This document shows positions 54,767-64,000 of a stretch of 64,000 nucleotides of DNA, one piece after another. Numbering within the stretch: position 1 is the first letter of the stretch; every line of letters begins with the position of its first letter. The DNA comes from Oidiodendron maius Zn (lineage: Eukaryota > Ascomycota > Leotiomycetes > Myxotrichaceae). The notes beneath the pieces were generated by a model. The model was given only the letters and a program-made list of their open reading frames with translations. It was not told the origin of the DNA and ran no database searches. The DNA lies in contig KN832880.1 in assembly GCA_000827325.1 (NCBI GenBank), positions 228,803 through 292,802 of the forward strand, in the 5' to 3' direction. The translations under genes and the position numbers were made by a program.

Positions 54767-56591
54767 GATGATAAGAACGAGGTGGTCAAGGATTTTCAAA
54801 GTGAGTCAATCATTTTCATGAAAATGATTGTTGATGGACATCTTTATAGACGACTGAAGGGAAACAGCATCCAGCAATGCCGGAGTTTATCTCCGGAGAC
54901 AGAGGGTTGAGTGGTTCCCCGAGTGGCGCTGAGGCTTTCAGGTTGAGATGAAAAGCTGGCTAGATGCAGCCATACATCGCACAGATGCGGAAGTCGCTAT
55001 ATCATTGTCTCGCCACAGCACACAGCCAAGTTCAGTCCGGAAAGGTCGACATCGCAGCGTGTCAAAGTTGGGTCACAGTTGCGGGCCAGGCCGAGCCGTT
55101 TTCCAATCACCGATAGAAAAGCTCGATGGAATGTTGGTAAACCAGGCCCGTAGCGCTGATCTGTGCGTCGGGAAAAGGCCCATCCACCAGCTCGGGTCCC
55201 TGGGGTGCCTGGATCTCGCGTGGCGTTGAAGCGCCATCTGCCCCTGACGGAGGAATCGGGAAGCTTCGGAGGTCGCTGGCCACGGTCTCGAGATAGCTAT
55301 GCGAAATTAGTTTTTGATGGAGCCATCTGAGATATTCTGGCTAGAAACCTCTCTTGTTGTAAGTTATAAGAGAGGAAAATATGATGCGTTATCCATATGT
55401 TCCGTATTCGCCATTTCTGTGCTTTTACCTCTCGGCTCATATTGCCGTTCTATTCCTGGCTCGCGAGAGGGGTAAAGATCTTACAAAATCGGGTCGTCCC
55501 TAACGCGCCCGGCTTGGAAATGCATTGCTGGCTGATCGACCACGGCCAGACCGATGTTGAGTCGCATGATTGAAAAAAGCTTGTTACCCCACATAGCCAC
55601 GTGTATCTCCCCGGACATATTTTGACATTATTGTTGCTAAATGGTTCTGTCAGTTCGCCTCAGCCGCAATATAGCTCGGCTAGAGTGGAGAGGCAAATGC
55701 TTTGACTCTGGAGTTTAAGAGCCAAATACGATCGTAGAGCATGACTAGTTTCGGTATACCATTCTGTTTGGGAATAGGTCAAATAAGGAGGGCTTGAAAT
55801 TGAGTTAAATATAAACTTCATTACATAATTAAAATAGTCAAATATTTAGGTTCAATCCCCGAGGTCAATAGGATATGTAGGGCAGGTCGTGGTAGCAGGC
55901 CGCAAGTCATCTATCACAGCGAAATCCCAGAAGAAGTGTTCTGGTCTGTTCCCATTGTCACGCCACAAAATGTGCCTGGACCACAACGTCGCTAGAAAGA
56001 ATATCGCAACTTTGTTCGATAGGTAAAAGTGGGCCTTTACTAGGAAATGTCTTCCCTTACTGACTGGTATATAGTAAGATAATTATGCTTCTCGAAGCCT
56101 CATCTGTTTAAATCTTGTTCTAGCTGTGTTGCCGCGCTTCGCCGGCTCTTTTTTCGGTGATAAGTTCTGCTTACCACTTCACCGCCATCGTCCTGATAGA
56201 AATCCCCCCCCCCCCTCCAATATCACCAACAACCCCGGGAATAAATTCAACGGAACGCTGCAGGCCGTCCCTCTCATCTTGTGTACCAAAGGTTCCTCAA
56301 TGGGAGGTGTATATGCCTAATCGACACTCCCAATATGTCTTCTCTCTTCGTCTCCAGCATGGGAGGCCGAACTCAGGGGGAGATGATCAAGCTTTCGCGA
56401 TCTGCAACGTTGCATTATCGCACGCCAGGGCCCATATCTGATTCTGATCGTAGATCTTAGATTTGTCACGTTGCAGCATATGAGATAGGGGGCCCGTTAT
56501 TTAGATGTCCAGATCATCTCTCGGCGTGAGGATTTCCGCGCACCTCACTTTCTTTACGACGGTGAACGCGACGGAAGACTTCACGTCCAAG
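54767..56591. other. Divergent promoter region
   Basis: About 1.8 kb between two divergent genes for secreted proteins. The open frames inside (54948-55229 and 56126-56441) have no recognisable domain. A run of cytosines lies near 56206. No regulatory site stands out. Confidence 0.45.
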
Positions 56592-58383
56592 ATGAAGGGT
56601 TTCACAGTGCTGCCCACAGCACTAGCAGCATTGGGGATATTCAGGAGTGCTTTCGCCTTCAATGCACCACCAGGAGTTCTTACTTGGTGTGGTAAAGCAT
56701 ATGAACCTACGTATGTATTTCAACACTCCTTCCAGACGCGACCGGGCAATTTTGACTGTTACTAGCAACGCCTCATTTAATCCGGGAGGCCAGTTCAATT
56801 ACCCTAAACCACAGTCAGCAGCGTTATTGTATGTGACGGTAGAACCCCGTTATAGCATCTTCCTGGAGAGTGATGGCGGAGGGTCTTTTATTGTGAACGC
56901 GCCAATTTCGTACATATTCGGCCAATCATTCAATAATGTTACATACACAAATACGGATGGTGGGAAACGGACTTTAGTTCCCGGGCCTTTCACCACGCTC
57001 GCCATTGACATTATGGTTGAAGATACGGGTATGCTTCTAGTCTCTGATTTTGTTGATGTGAACTCGACCGGAAGTCTGTTCAGCTTCTCATTTTCGGGCT
57101 TGAAGGCACGTGACAAGCCATACTCCATCTCCCTTTATGGAACCTCCCTTGATGGCTACCAGTCCTATTCTGCCACAACTGAAATATACATCCTTCCAGA
57201 CCGTACAGATGGTGGAAGTGCAGTGAAGATCGACAATCTGTATGGTGGACTCTGGGTGCAAAACAAAAAGAATAATTGGTCAGGATGGTATGCTGTCTAT
57301 CCCAGCGGCTTCTATACCGACGCAAACTACATTTTTCAATCCCCAGATAATTTATACGCGTATCAAGATGCAGGCATGACGTCTATCAACTTAGTGCCCG
57401 ATGACACGACGTTTGACTATACTACTCTTGACCAGTATTGGGACATGATGGACGAGATCAACCTCCTGAATTTATATGATATGCGTTATACATATACAAA
57501 CACCACTTCCGTCACTGAACAGGTCAATATGTTCAAGAACCGTACCACACTACTGATGTGGTACACGGGCGATGAGCCTGATGGTGCAGGAGATGCTCTC
57601 AACTCCACTAAACTGGCCTACAAAGCCATCAAAGCGATCGACCCTTACCATCCCGTCAGCCTAGTTCTCAACTGCGCCAACTTCTACTTCAAGGACTACG
57701 CCGCCGGCGCAGATATCCTCTTCGAAGACGCCTATCCTGTCGGTATCAATGCCACGTGGTCCAAGCCCTTCGACACTCCTTGCAATGCCACATACGGCGA
57801 CTGTGGCTGCGATGAATGTGTCGGAGAATTAGAAGACGTCTCCAACCGTCTCGATACCTTCGCAGCCTACCAAGCAGCTCTCGAAACACCCTCCAAGCCT
57901 CTGTGGTCCGTCCTACAAGGCTTTGGTGGCGACGGATACTGGAATACGGTGCCATCGGAAGCCGAGTTCCTAGCGATGATTATGTTGAGTATTAACCACA
58001 ACGCCAAGGGCCTATCCAGCTGGTGGTATCCGTCATCAGCGCCTATCCAGACCATCATGGGCACAATCGGGAAGATCCTGCAGGCGTCACCCGTGATTGA
58101 TTTCGTGTACGGCACGAATCCTGTCTCCAAATTAGCCGTCAAGAATGGGCCGCTTCTGGATGTGGCGTCGTGGACCGTCGGCTCGCAGATGATGGTGGGT
58201 ATTGCCAATGGCAACGTCGTGGCCACGAACCAGGAGGTTACTATCACTTTGCCTGCGACGGTGACTTCTGTCAATACAACCGTTTATGGAAACGCGAATT
58301 GGGCTGTGTCGGATGGAAAGCTTCAGAAGAAAGGACTGGATGGACTGGAAGCCGATATCTTGATTGTAAATATTGCATCATAG
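56592..58383 (+). CDS. Secreted glycoside-hydrolase-like protein (TIM barrel type)
   Basis: Two exons, 56592-56710 and 56766-58383, joined by a 55-nt intron (GTATGT...TTACTAG, phase 2), give about 578 aa. The N-terminus is a signal peptide (MKGFTVLPTALAALGIFRSAFA). An all-beta region follows (about 40-210), then a barrel-like domain with LYGGLWVQNKKN, YDMRYTYTN, LLMWYTGDEPDG (a candidate acid/base Glu-Asp pair at the end of a strand), VSLVLNCANF, DILFEDAYPVGIN, a Cys cluster CNATYGDCGCDEC and KGLSSWWYPSS. It ends with a beta domain (VTITLPATVTSVNTTVYGN) typical of the C-terminal sandwich of glycosidases. Several N-glycosylation sites occur. I cannot assign a numbered GH family; related fungal proteins are known only as the glycoside hydrolase superfamily. 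Confidence 0.78.
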
Positions 58384-58619
58384 ATATTAGAGTCGATTGG
58401 TTGATCGACGCGTTAGCATTATCTGGAGGTCTTAGCCTCTTTCCGCCGGGGTTTTGCTGCCCGTGCTAATCTGACAGACTAAATTCTACTTCATCCTTGT
58501 CCGCTACTGTTAATATGCGTAGCAATGCTCTTTTCAAATGACCCGCTGAAATTATGCTATTATGAGATTTCTCGTCTGTTTATAACCGGTACGTACATTT
58601 CGGGAATCTACCATCAAGA

Positions 58620-61390
58620 TTACCGTATCCCTTCTTCCCTAGCCCGCTGTTCATCTGAATGCCCATGAACATTCTTCAAGTACCTATTGAAATCCCCTGT
58701 AATCTTCACCGTGTTTTCCACGTGATCCCAAGTTAAAGTTTCCTTCTGATACAGAGCTAGCTGTTTGGCGGTGTTTAGTGCATTCCTGATTTCCCTTCCG
58801 TTCATCTCCATGTCCGCAAGCTCGTCAATATGTAACTTGATCTCGTCTATATCAACATCTTCTTCATCTTCTTCTAGCATGTCGAAGAAATTTTGCCAGA
58901 TTTTTCTGCGGGAAGTCGGTGTCAGGTTGGGATAATGGAGAGCTAACTGCATGCGAGAGCGGAAGGCTTCGTCGAAGGTCCCGATTCGGTTGCTTGTAAG
59001 AATGAGGATGCCTTGGTAGTATTCAAGGATACGTAGGAAGACTAGATATATTAGATAAAATATAAGACATTAAAATTTGGCTCACCAGAGACTAAGCTGT
59101 TCCGTTCAAGATCAGATAGGGTGCGCTCTTCAAGAAATACATCGGCTTCGTCGAGTAAAAGCACTATGTGATTTTTCTCAGCCCCGGAATATAGATATGC
59201 TTGAAATTTCTTACCACAATTCCAAATTTTCCCGAGATATAAAATAGTCTGCAAATATTTTTCGACCGCTTCAGCATTAGTGCCAATATCTCCACACGTC
59301 ACTCTGTATAGAGGCATCTCAGCGAGTTCTGCAACACTAGACCGGATTTTAGTAATGAAGATCAACTTGTAAAAAGAAAGCACGTTGCACACACACCTTT
59401 CTAAGTTCCTTGTTAGTAAAGATTACATGACATAGAGTTAGAGGACCTACCTGCGGTTAATGTTTTTCCCGTGCCGGGGCCACCGTGCAAAAGCACGATC
59501 AATCCGTTGCCCTTTGAAGCGATAATATCATCTCGCTTTATAGGGAGATCAACTGCTTGCCTTTTCCCTTGCTTTGAAGCTCGCACCATCACCAGTGCCT
59601 TGATCAAGTCTTTCGTCTTAGGTGGTAGAACGAGACGTCGAAATGCTTCTTTATTCCAAGATACGTCGCCGACATTTGCAACCCAGAGATTTACTAGTCA
59701 ATTTAGGAGAAATACATCAAGTGGAATTGAGAATTAAATACCTACCCCACTTTTTGTCCTGGATAACAAATCCATGAATATTCGACGGCATCAAATAAAA
59801 ATCTTCTCGAGAAGGCTTGCTGTCCTTTGGATTTAACATGATAGGGCACGACTTCCCTGGGAGCCAGTATCGTGATTGACGTGACAAATGAAGATCAATC
59901 TTAAATGCCTCAGCATTTGGATGAAATCGTCTATAGGTCTGGTAGTCGATTACGCATCTTGTTGCTACCTATAGCCAATTCGTTATTAGGATGGAAAGGA
60001 GCCAAGATATATAATGTATTATCTTTGTGCGAGGAGTTCTGGAGAAAGTATTGAAAGGCTACTGACATGGTTCTCTTCGCGCAAAAAGTCCCAACCAGTA
60101 TATGATATATAACTCTGAAATCTAATTTCAAAATATCGGAGTTAGAATAACTGAACAAGCTAGAATCTGTATTTAAGTATTGTTTCACATGTAGAGTCCC
60201 AGGATATATAGAGTACAGCAATTCGCAAAATATTTGAGGTGGTAAAGAATGCTCCGAGAATAGAACACTCACCGTAGAGCCCAAAACTTCTGTCCGCGCT
60301 CGTACAGCTTTTGACGAATAGATTCCGGTGCATATTTGATTGGATATTCGTCTAGGTCTTGAATTGGGACTATTTTACTTTCCAGGGGGTTATGACGGAG
60401 TCTTTTTCGCTGAGTTGCGGTTCTTCTCCTGAAAAAGTTTCCATCATAATCCCAATTCCAGCCGCGGATGTCCGTCCAGGAGCTTCTCACAATAGCATAG
60501 TGTCCTCCATCTTCAGACGATACCAGCTGGACCTCTTCTGGTCGACTGAGAAATTCCAGAGATGAGCGGTCTGCTACGCCGCGAGAAAATAGCTCGTCTG
60601 CTCGTTTATGCTTTTTTCCGGCTACCGCTTCCACATAACGCAGCAGGGCTAAGATTTTGCCTCTAGTGGCAGGGCTTGCCGTGTGCGCGTAGTCTGCGAG
60701 CGCAGTCCGATGGTGGTATATGAACCTGTACGGGGTTGTCATAACTATATTATCCTCCATGGAGTCTTCCAATTCTGCTATGGTGGTCTCGGATGGAGTA
60801 CATAATGCCGCATTTGACAATGAATATTCGAGGCGTTCTGATGTAATTACGATGTGTTCGTCATAGCCACGTTTATCACCAACTTTTGGAAATACCGTTG
60901 GTCGATATCTAGCAGCTTCTTGACCTGGCTTGTCGCAGAAGTACACCCTGTAGACGATGAAATCACACTTTCCCGTTGTTTCGAGGTAACGTTCAACGCT
61001 CTTAATTGGAAAATGGCCAGAGAGGTGCCGGGATACGATATCACCATCCTGGCTCTTGAAGGGTATATCTTCGTAGGTAATAGAGAAATGATGGTCCAAA
61101 GGGCGGTCACTTGTGCATTCGATTGCGCATAGAATTCGATATTGTCTGGCATCATTCCAGAGGGCCGTGACAACTTCAGCCTTTGGCTCTATGGATTCCG
61201 GTATATGATTATCTTCTACAATTGTAGAAGAGGAGGGTGCGATATTTTCTAGGTCTTCGTCCTCGGAATCATCATTATAGGATGAATAATCTGTACTAGA
61301 ATTGGACGAAGAATCGGTATCTTTTGATTCTGTATCCAGTTGTAGGTGTTCCACCAAATCTTGTTCCTGTGTTGTCAGAGGGCGGACCAT
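58620..61390 (-). CDS. AAA-type ATPase (fungal DUF7025-AAA architecture)
   Basis: An ATP-driven remodelling protein. Exons traced in transcript order: 60273-61390, 60067-60121, 59746-59968, 59451-59693, one starting near 59325 and ending at 59215, 59086-59163, and 58620-59041. Introns are 44-151 nt. Exon 1 carries an acidic Ser-rich stretch and the N-terminal domain (about 370 aa). The ATPase part has Walker A GGPGTGKT, PLYRVTCGDIGTN, Walker B VLLLDEADVF (restored only when intron 59164-59214 is removed) and a sensor region TSNRIGTFDEAFRSR with the arginine finger. A helical lid follows. The join after KTLTA skips the family's ESVAE stretch unless a mini-exon exists, so one junction is doubtful. 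The frame from ATG 61390 may not be the true start (see next entry). Confidence 0.85.
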
Positions 61391-61681
61391 TCTGTTAATG
61401 ACGGCAGCCTTGGGTCATTAGCAACCGTATATCTAGAGGACGTTACGTAGCGACAAGGGTGGTAATGGGATAGGAATGCCCCAGAACGTTCCCCACAGTG
61501 GCTACATCTCTAGCTGCTGCTTTAGACTCTTTAGTCTCATACCAGGAATACAGCTTGGCCGTTAAACTTGGTAGGGATCGAGAATTCTGAGCTTCATTCA
61601 CCACGAAGCTCAAAGGGTTGAAGATCCATTTGGATGTATTTTATGTTTCACTTTCGCAGTAGTAAGAACTGGTCTACTTAC

Positions 61682-62152
61682 ATTCGGAAGTAAGTTCGCG
61701 TTGTGCAAGCTTTCTTGGTCCTCAGTACCTGTAGCGTCTGGAGAGCGTAGAGGTCCTGCACCAAGCCTAGCTTCATCTTCCAACTCTCTCAATTTGCCCC
61801 TTGCATTCAATGGGAAGCGCCTATTTCGACTTCGTCCTGATGATCCAGAGCCTGAGGAATATTCATCCGGTGAGCGTCGACTTCTCCGTTTTGACCTCGA
61901 GTGGGATCGTCCCCTCATGAAAGTCTGGGATACTGGGCGAGGTGGTTGCGGTTGAGGAATATTAGAATCAGATTTCAGAGACAGATTTTTGAGTTCCCGG
62001 TCTAGAGACTTCAAGTTGGACTCTTCAATCACTGTCGCACCGAGAGTCCGATCCTGCGAGATGGTTGGGTTGACAAGTAAAGCAGGCGGCGAACCTGGCG
62101 GAGGTGGTGGCCGGTACATAGGAACTGGCTGAGGTGGCGGAGGTAGATCCAT
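61682..62152 (-). CDS. Pro-rich/RS-rich exon, probable N-terminus of the AAA ATPase
   Basis: From ATG 62152 an open frame of 157 codons (MDLPPPPQPVPMYRPPPP...) contains a proline-rich start and an Arg/Ser-rich patch (GRSHSRSKRRSRRSPDEY), then a perfect donor site GTAAGTAG after LLPN at 61682. The ATPase frame starts at 61390 directly behind an acceptor-like TTAACAG. Fungal relatives of the ATPase often have a long proline-rich, disordered N-terminus, so I infer one gene. The phases of these two sites do not match (0 against 2), so either another small exon lies between them or this is a separate gene continuing to 61610. Confidence 0.5.
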
Positions 62153-62524
62153 GGCGACGCACGCGTTGGCCGTAGATGTCACACTTGACACAACTACACA
62201 AGATGACCGGAATTGTACGATCGTTTTTGATGTGTGAGGACTGTTACGGGCAGTGTTCTGAAATATCAGTGGCCGGGGGCAAGTAAGATGGAGCAATCCT
62301 CGGCCAAGAGAAGTTGCTGCTGTGGTGGTAGAGTAGGTTGAGACAGAATGCCAGCCTAAAAGTCTTGATCGAGGTTGAGCACGATAACAGCACAGCCTCA
62401 GCGGCTAAGTATTAGCCCCCATTGGTCGACAAGCGAGGTTATTCACGAGACATATTATGAGAATTCGACTTCTACCATCCATCAGGCTATCAAATCTCAG
62501 TCCTGTTTCATTGCACTCAAGATA

Positions 62525-64000
62525 ATGGACTCATCCAATACAACGACTGTGATTCAGTCGGACGTGTTAGACACCAGAGAACGGGATGGTACCCATCAAG
62601 TTGCATTAGTCACGGCCACCAGTCTTGCGGAACCTCTTCCACGATTCCCTTCACAGTCTCTGACTTCTTTATCCCGTTCTTCAGTCATAAGCCATTGGTA
62701 TTCAGATAATTCCGTTGCGAGGTAAGCCTAAGGACAGAATAATTTGCCAGATTCCGTACCAAAAGTACAAAATAGATCTGCCGACGAAATCCTCTCCAAG
62801 GCATACGATGAAGCCAGAACTCTCTTTTCAACAGAACTTACTCAAGATGAGTGTAAGCGGATTTGGGTACAGGAAAAGTCATCCATGTCAGATGTTGTGG
62901 AAGCTCTCGCTCAGTCAAAGTTGAAATATGATAATAAACCAGCTTCAAAGGCTCGAAAGTGGCTAGCTGTCCTTTCGGGGAGGATCGTTTACTACAATAC
63001 CGTCTTAGATGTCCTCGTACAACAATACCCGGAGTATGTTTCACTGGCTTGGGGAGCTATGAAGTTTCTTTTTACCGTTAGTCCAGTTTATTTTATATCT
63101 GTCAATGTAGCTAAGTTTTTCAGGTCATTAATAATCACGAAGAGAAGACAACTCAACTTGCGAAAGCCTTCTCTCGAATAGGCGAGATTTTACCCCGCAC
63201 TGATCTGGCCTTGATATTATATCCCACCGACCTCATGGGAGATGCAATTGCCGATCTTTATGCCAAGATTTTGAAATTTGTCGTTCAAGCTGTTAAGTGG
63301 TATAAGAAGAACAAATTTGTTCATTCCTTTGGTGCCATAGGCAAGCCATGGGCGTTGAGCTTCAAAGATGATGTTGAAGATATCGCTGCACAATCTCGAT
63401 ATATTGACGAGTTATCAAGCTCGGCATCAAAAGCGGAGCTTCGAGCTACTCATATTGACCTCCTAGAAGCTCATGCCGAGGTCCGGGAAGCGCGAATCGA
63501 AATCAGATACATAGCAGATCTTATCAAAGCAAAAACAATCCTTTTAGCTCAAAACCCCCTAGGTATAAAATCTGAATACCGATAGAGAGTGCGCTGACTT
63601 TAAGTAGCTAGTGAAGTCTATCGAGACCAAATTTTACCAAATCCTGCTTTAGACTGTGAGACGCGGAGTCGTGCTCAGATCACCCACCTCCTTTCTCTGC
63701 TTGAAATTGACCGTCAACCGTCTCCACAAGTTGCACTCAGTTACTGTCAATCACTATTGCGAAGGAATAGAACCCAACCGCATCTACCACTGTCCCAAAT
63801 ATCACTTTTGCAGCAATGGGCTACCGTTCCGACATCTTCGCTGCTGCTCCTAGATAATAGCATAAGGAATCTGTCGAAAACACTCCTAATTGATTTACTC
63901 AAAGTCCTTAACCTGTTCGATATACCAGTAATATGGGTTCTTCGTTTCCCGGACTTTAGGGACACAGAACTAAGCTCTGCAAGTATTCTTCGAATGTTGT
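62525..64000 (+). CDS. NLR-type protein N-terminus (DUF7708-like), cut by window end
   Basis: The 5' part of a large fungal NLR/ankyrin-type protein. The body exon (from about 62751 to 63072) reads ADEILSKAYDEARTLFSTEL, SKARKWLAVLSGRIVYYNTVLDVL and QQYPEYVSLAWGAMKFLFT. After a 52-nt intron the frame continues VINNHEEKTTQLAKAFSRIGEILPRTDLALILYPT...AIADLYAKILKFVVQAVKWYKK, the hallmark of the DUF7708 domain that precedes NACHT modules. A 45-nt intron (63563-63607, phase 1) leads to YRDQILPNPALDCETRSRAQITHLL and on to the window edge with IPVIWVLRFPDF. Without it the frame would stop at 63585. The first exon probably starts at ATG 62525; the join to the body exon (possible intron 62589-62750) is tentative. 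Such proteins are intracellular sensors linked to allorecognition. Confidence 0.75.

Noticed and set aside
61610-62296. Start of the Pro-rich frame above 62152
   Set aside because: The upstream extension has no ATG and reads as non-coding; ATG 62152 begins the proline-rich protein.
1-64000. CRISPR arrays, bacterial operons, riboswitches, rRNA
   Set aside because: None seen; the intron-containing genes show a eukaryotic nuclear genome.

Overview
The window reads as nuclear DNA of a filamentous ascomycete (Pezizomycotina); I cannot narrow the class from sequence alone. The evidence is short GT-AG introns (mostly 42-72 nt) in many genes, two Zn2Cys6 regulators, a HET-domain protein, an NLR-type protein with ankyrin-like relatives, secreted chitinase and esterase genes, and a mix of Copia and pogo/Fot1 elements. 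Genes are spread out, with AT-rich spacers of 0.5-2.6 kb.

Layout. 1-2243: 3' part of a broken Ty1/Copia retrotransposon ending in one LTR. 2.5-6.6 kb: a Zn2Cys6 regulator and a SYLF-domain lipid-binding protein. 8.1-9.8 kb: a six-exon cytochrome P450 that is complete apart from two premature stops. 11.1-14.4 kb: an extended SDR reductase and a YtcJ-type amidohydrolase, head to tail, each with CGG-type palindromes upstream. 17.0-18.8 kb: a GH18 chitinase with LysM and CBM18 modules. 19.8-26.3 kb: an HNH-domain protein, a secreted cysteine-rich protein and a CorA-like membrane protein. 27.8-36.9 kb: a compact set of regulator, amine/GABA-type permease (11 exons), FAD amine oxidoreductase and aldehyde dehydrogenase. 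37.3-38.8 kb: a secreted SGNH esterase. 40.85-42.99 kb: a structurally complete pogo/Fot1 DNA transposon with TA target duplication, terminal repeats and an open transposase. 43.7-45.6 kb: a HET-domain protein. 46.8-48.5 kb: an intact six-exon P450 of the same broad clade as the dead one. 50.9-58.4 kb: three secreted proteins and an ankyrin relic. 58.6-62.2 kb: an AAA ATPase. 62.5 kb to the end: the start of a DUF7708-like NLR-type protein cut by the window edge.

How genes may work together. The clearest functional unit is 27.8-36.9 kb. Import of a small amine or amino acid, its FAD-dependent oxidation to an aldehyde, and oxidation of that aldehyde to an acid form a plausible pathway, with its own regulator next door. 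The permease and the oxidoreductase face away from each other across a promoter of about 0.8 kb that carries a CCG-N5-CGG site. The other genes look like typical accessory content: cell-wall and polysaccharide enzymes, secreted proteins of unknown role, and allorecognition-type proteins (HET, NLR).

Gene models below were spliced by eye from frame continuity and GT/AG sites, so exon ends may be off by a few bases. Where frames do not join I say so.
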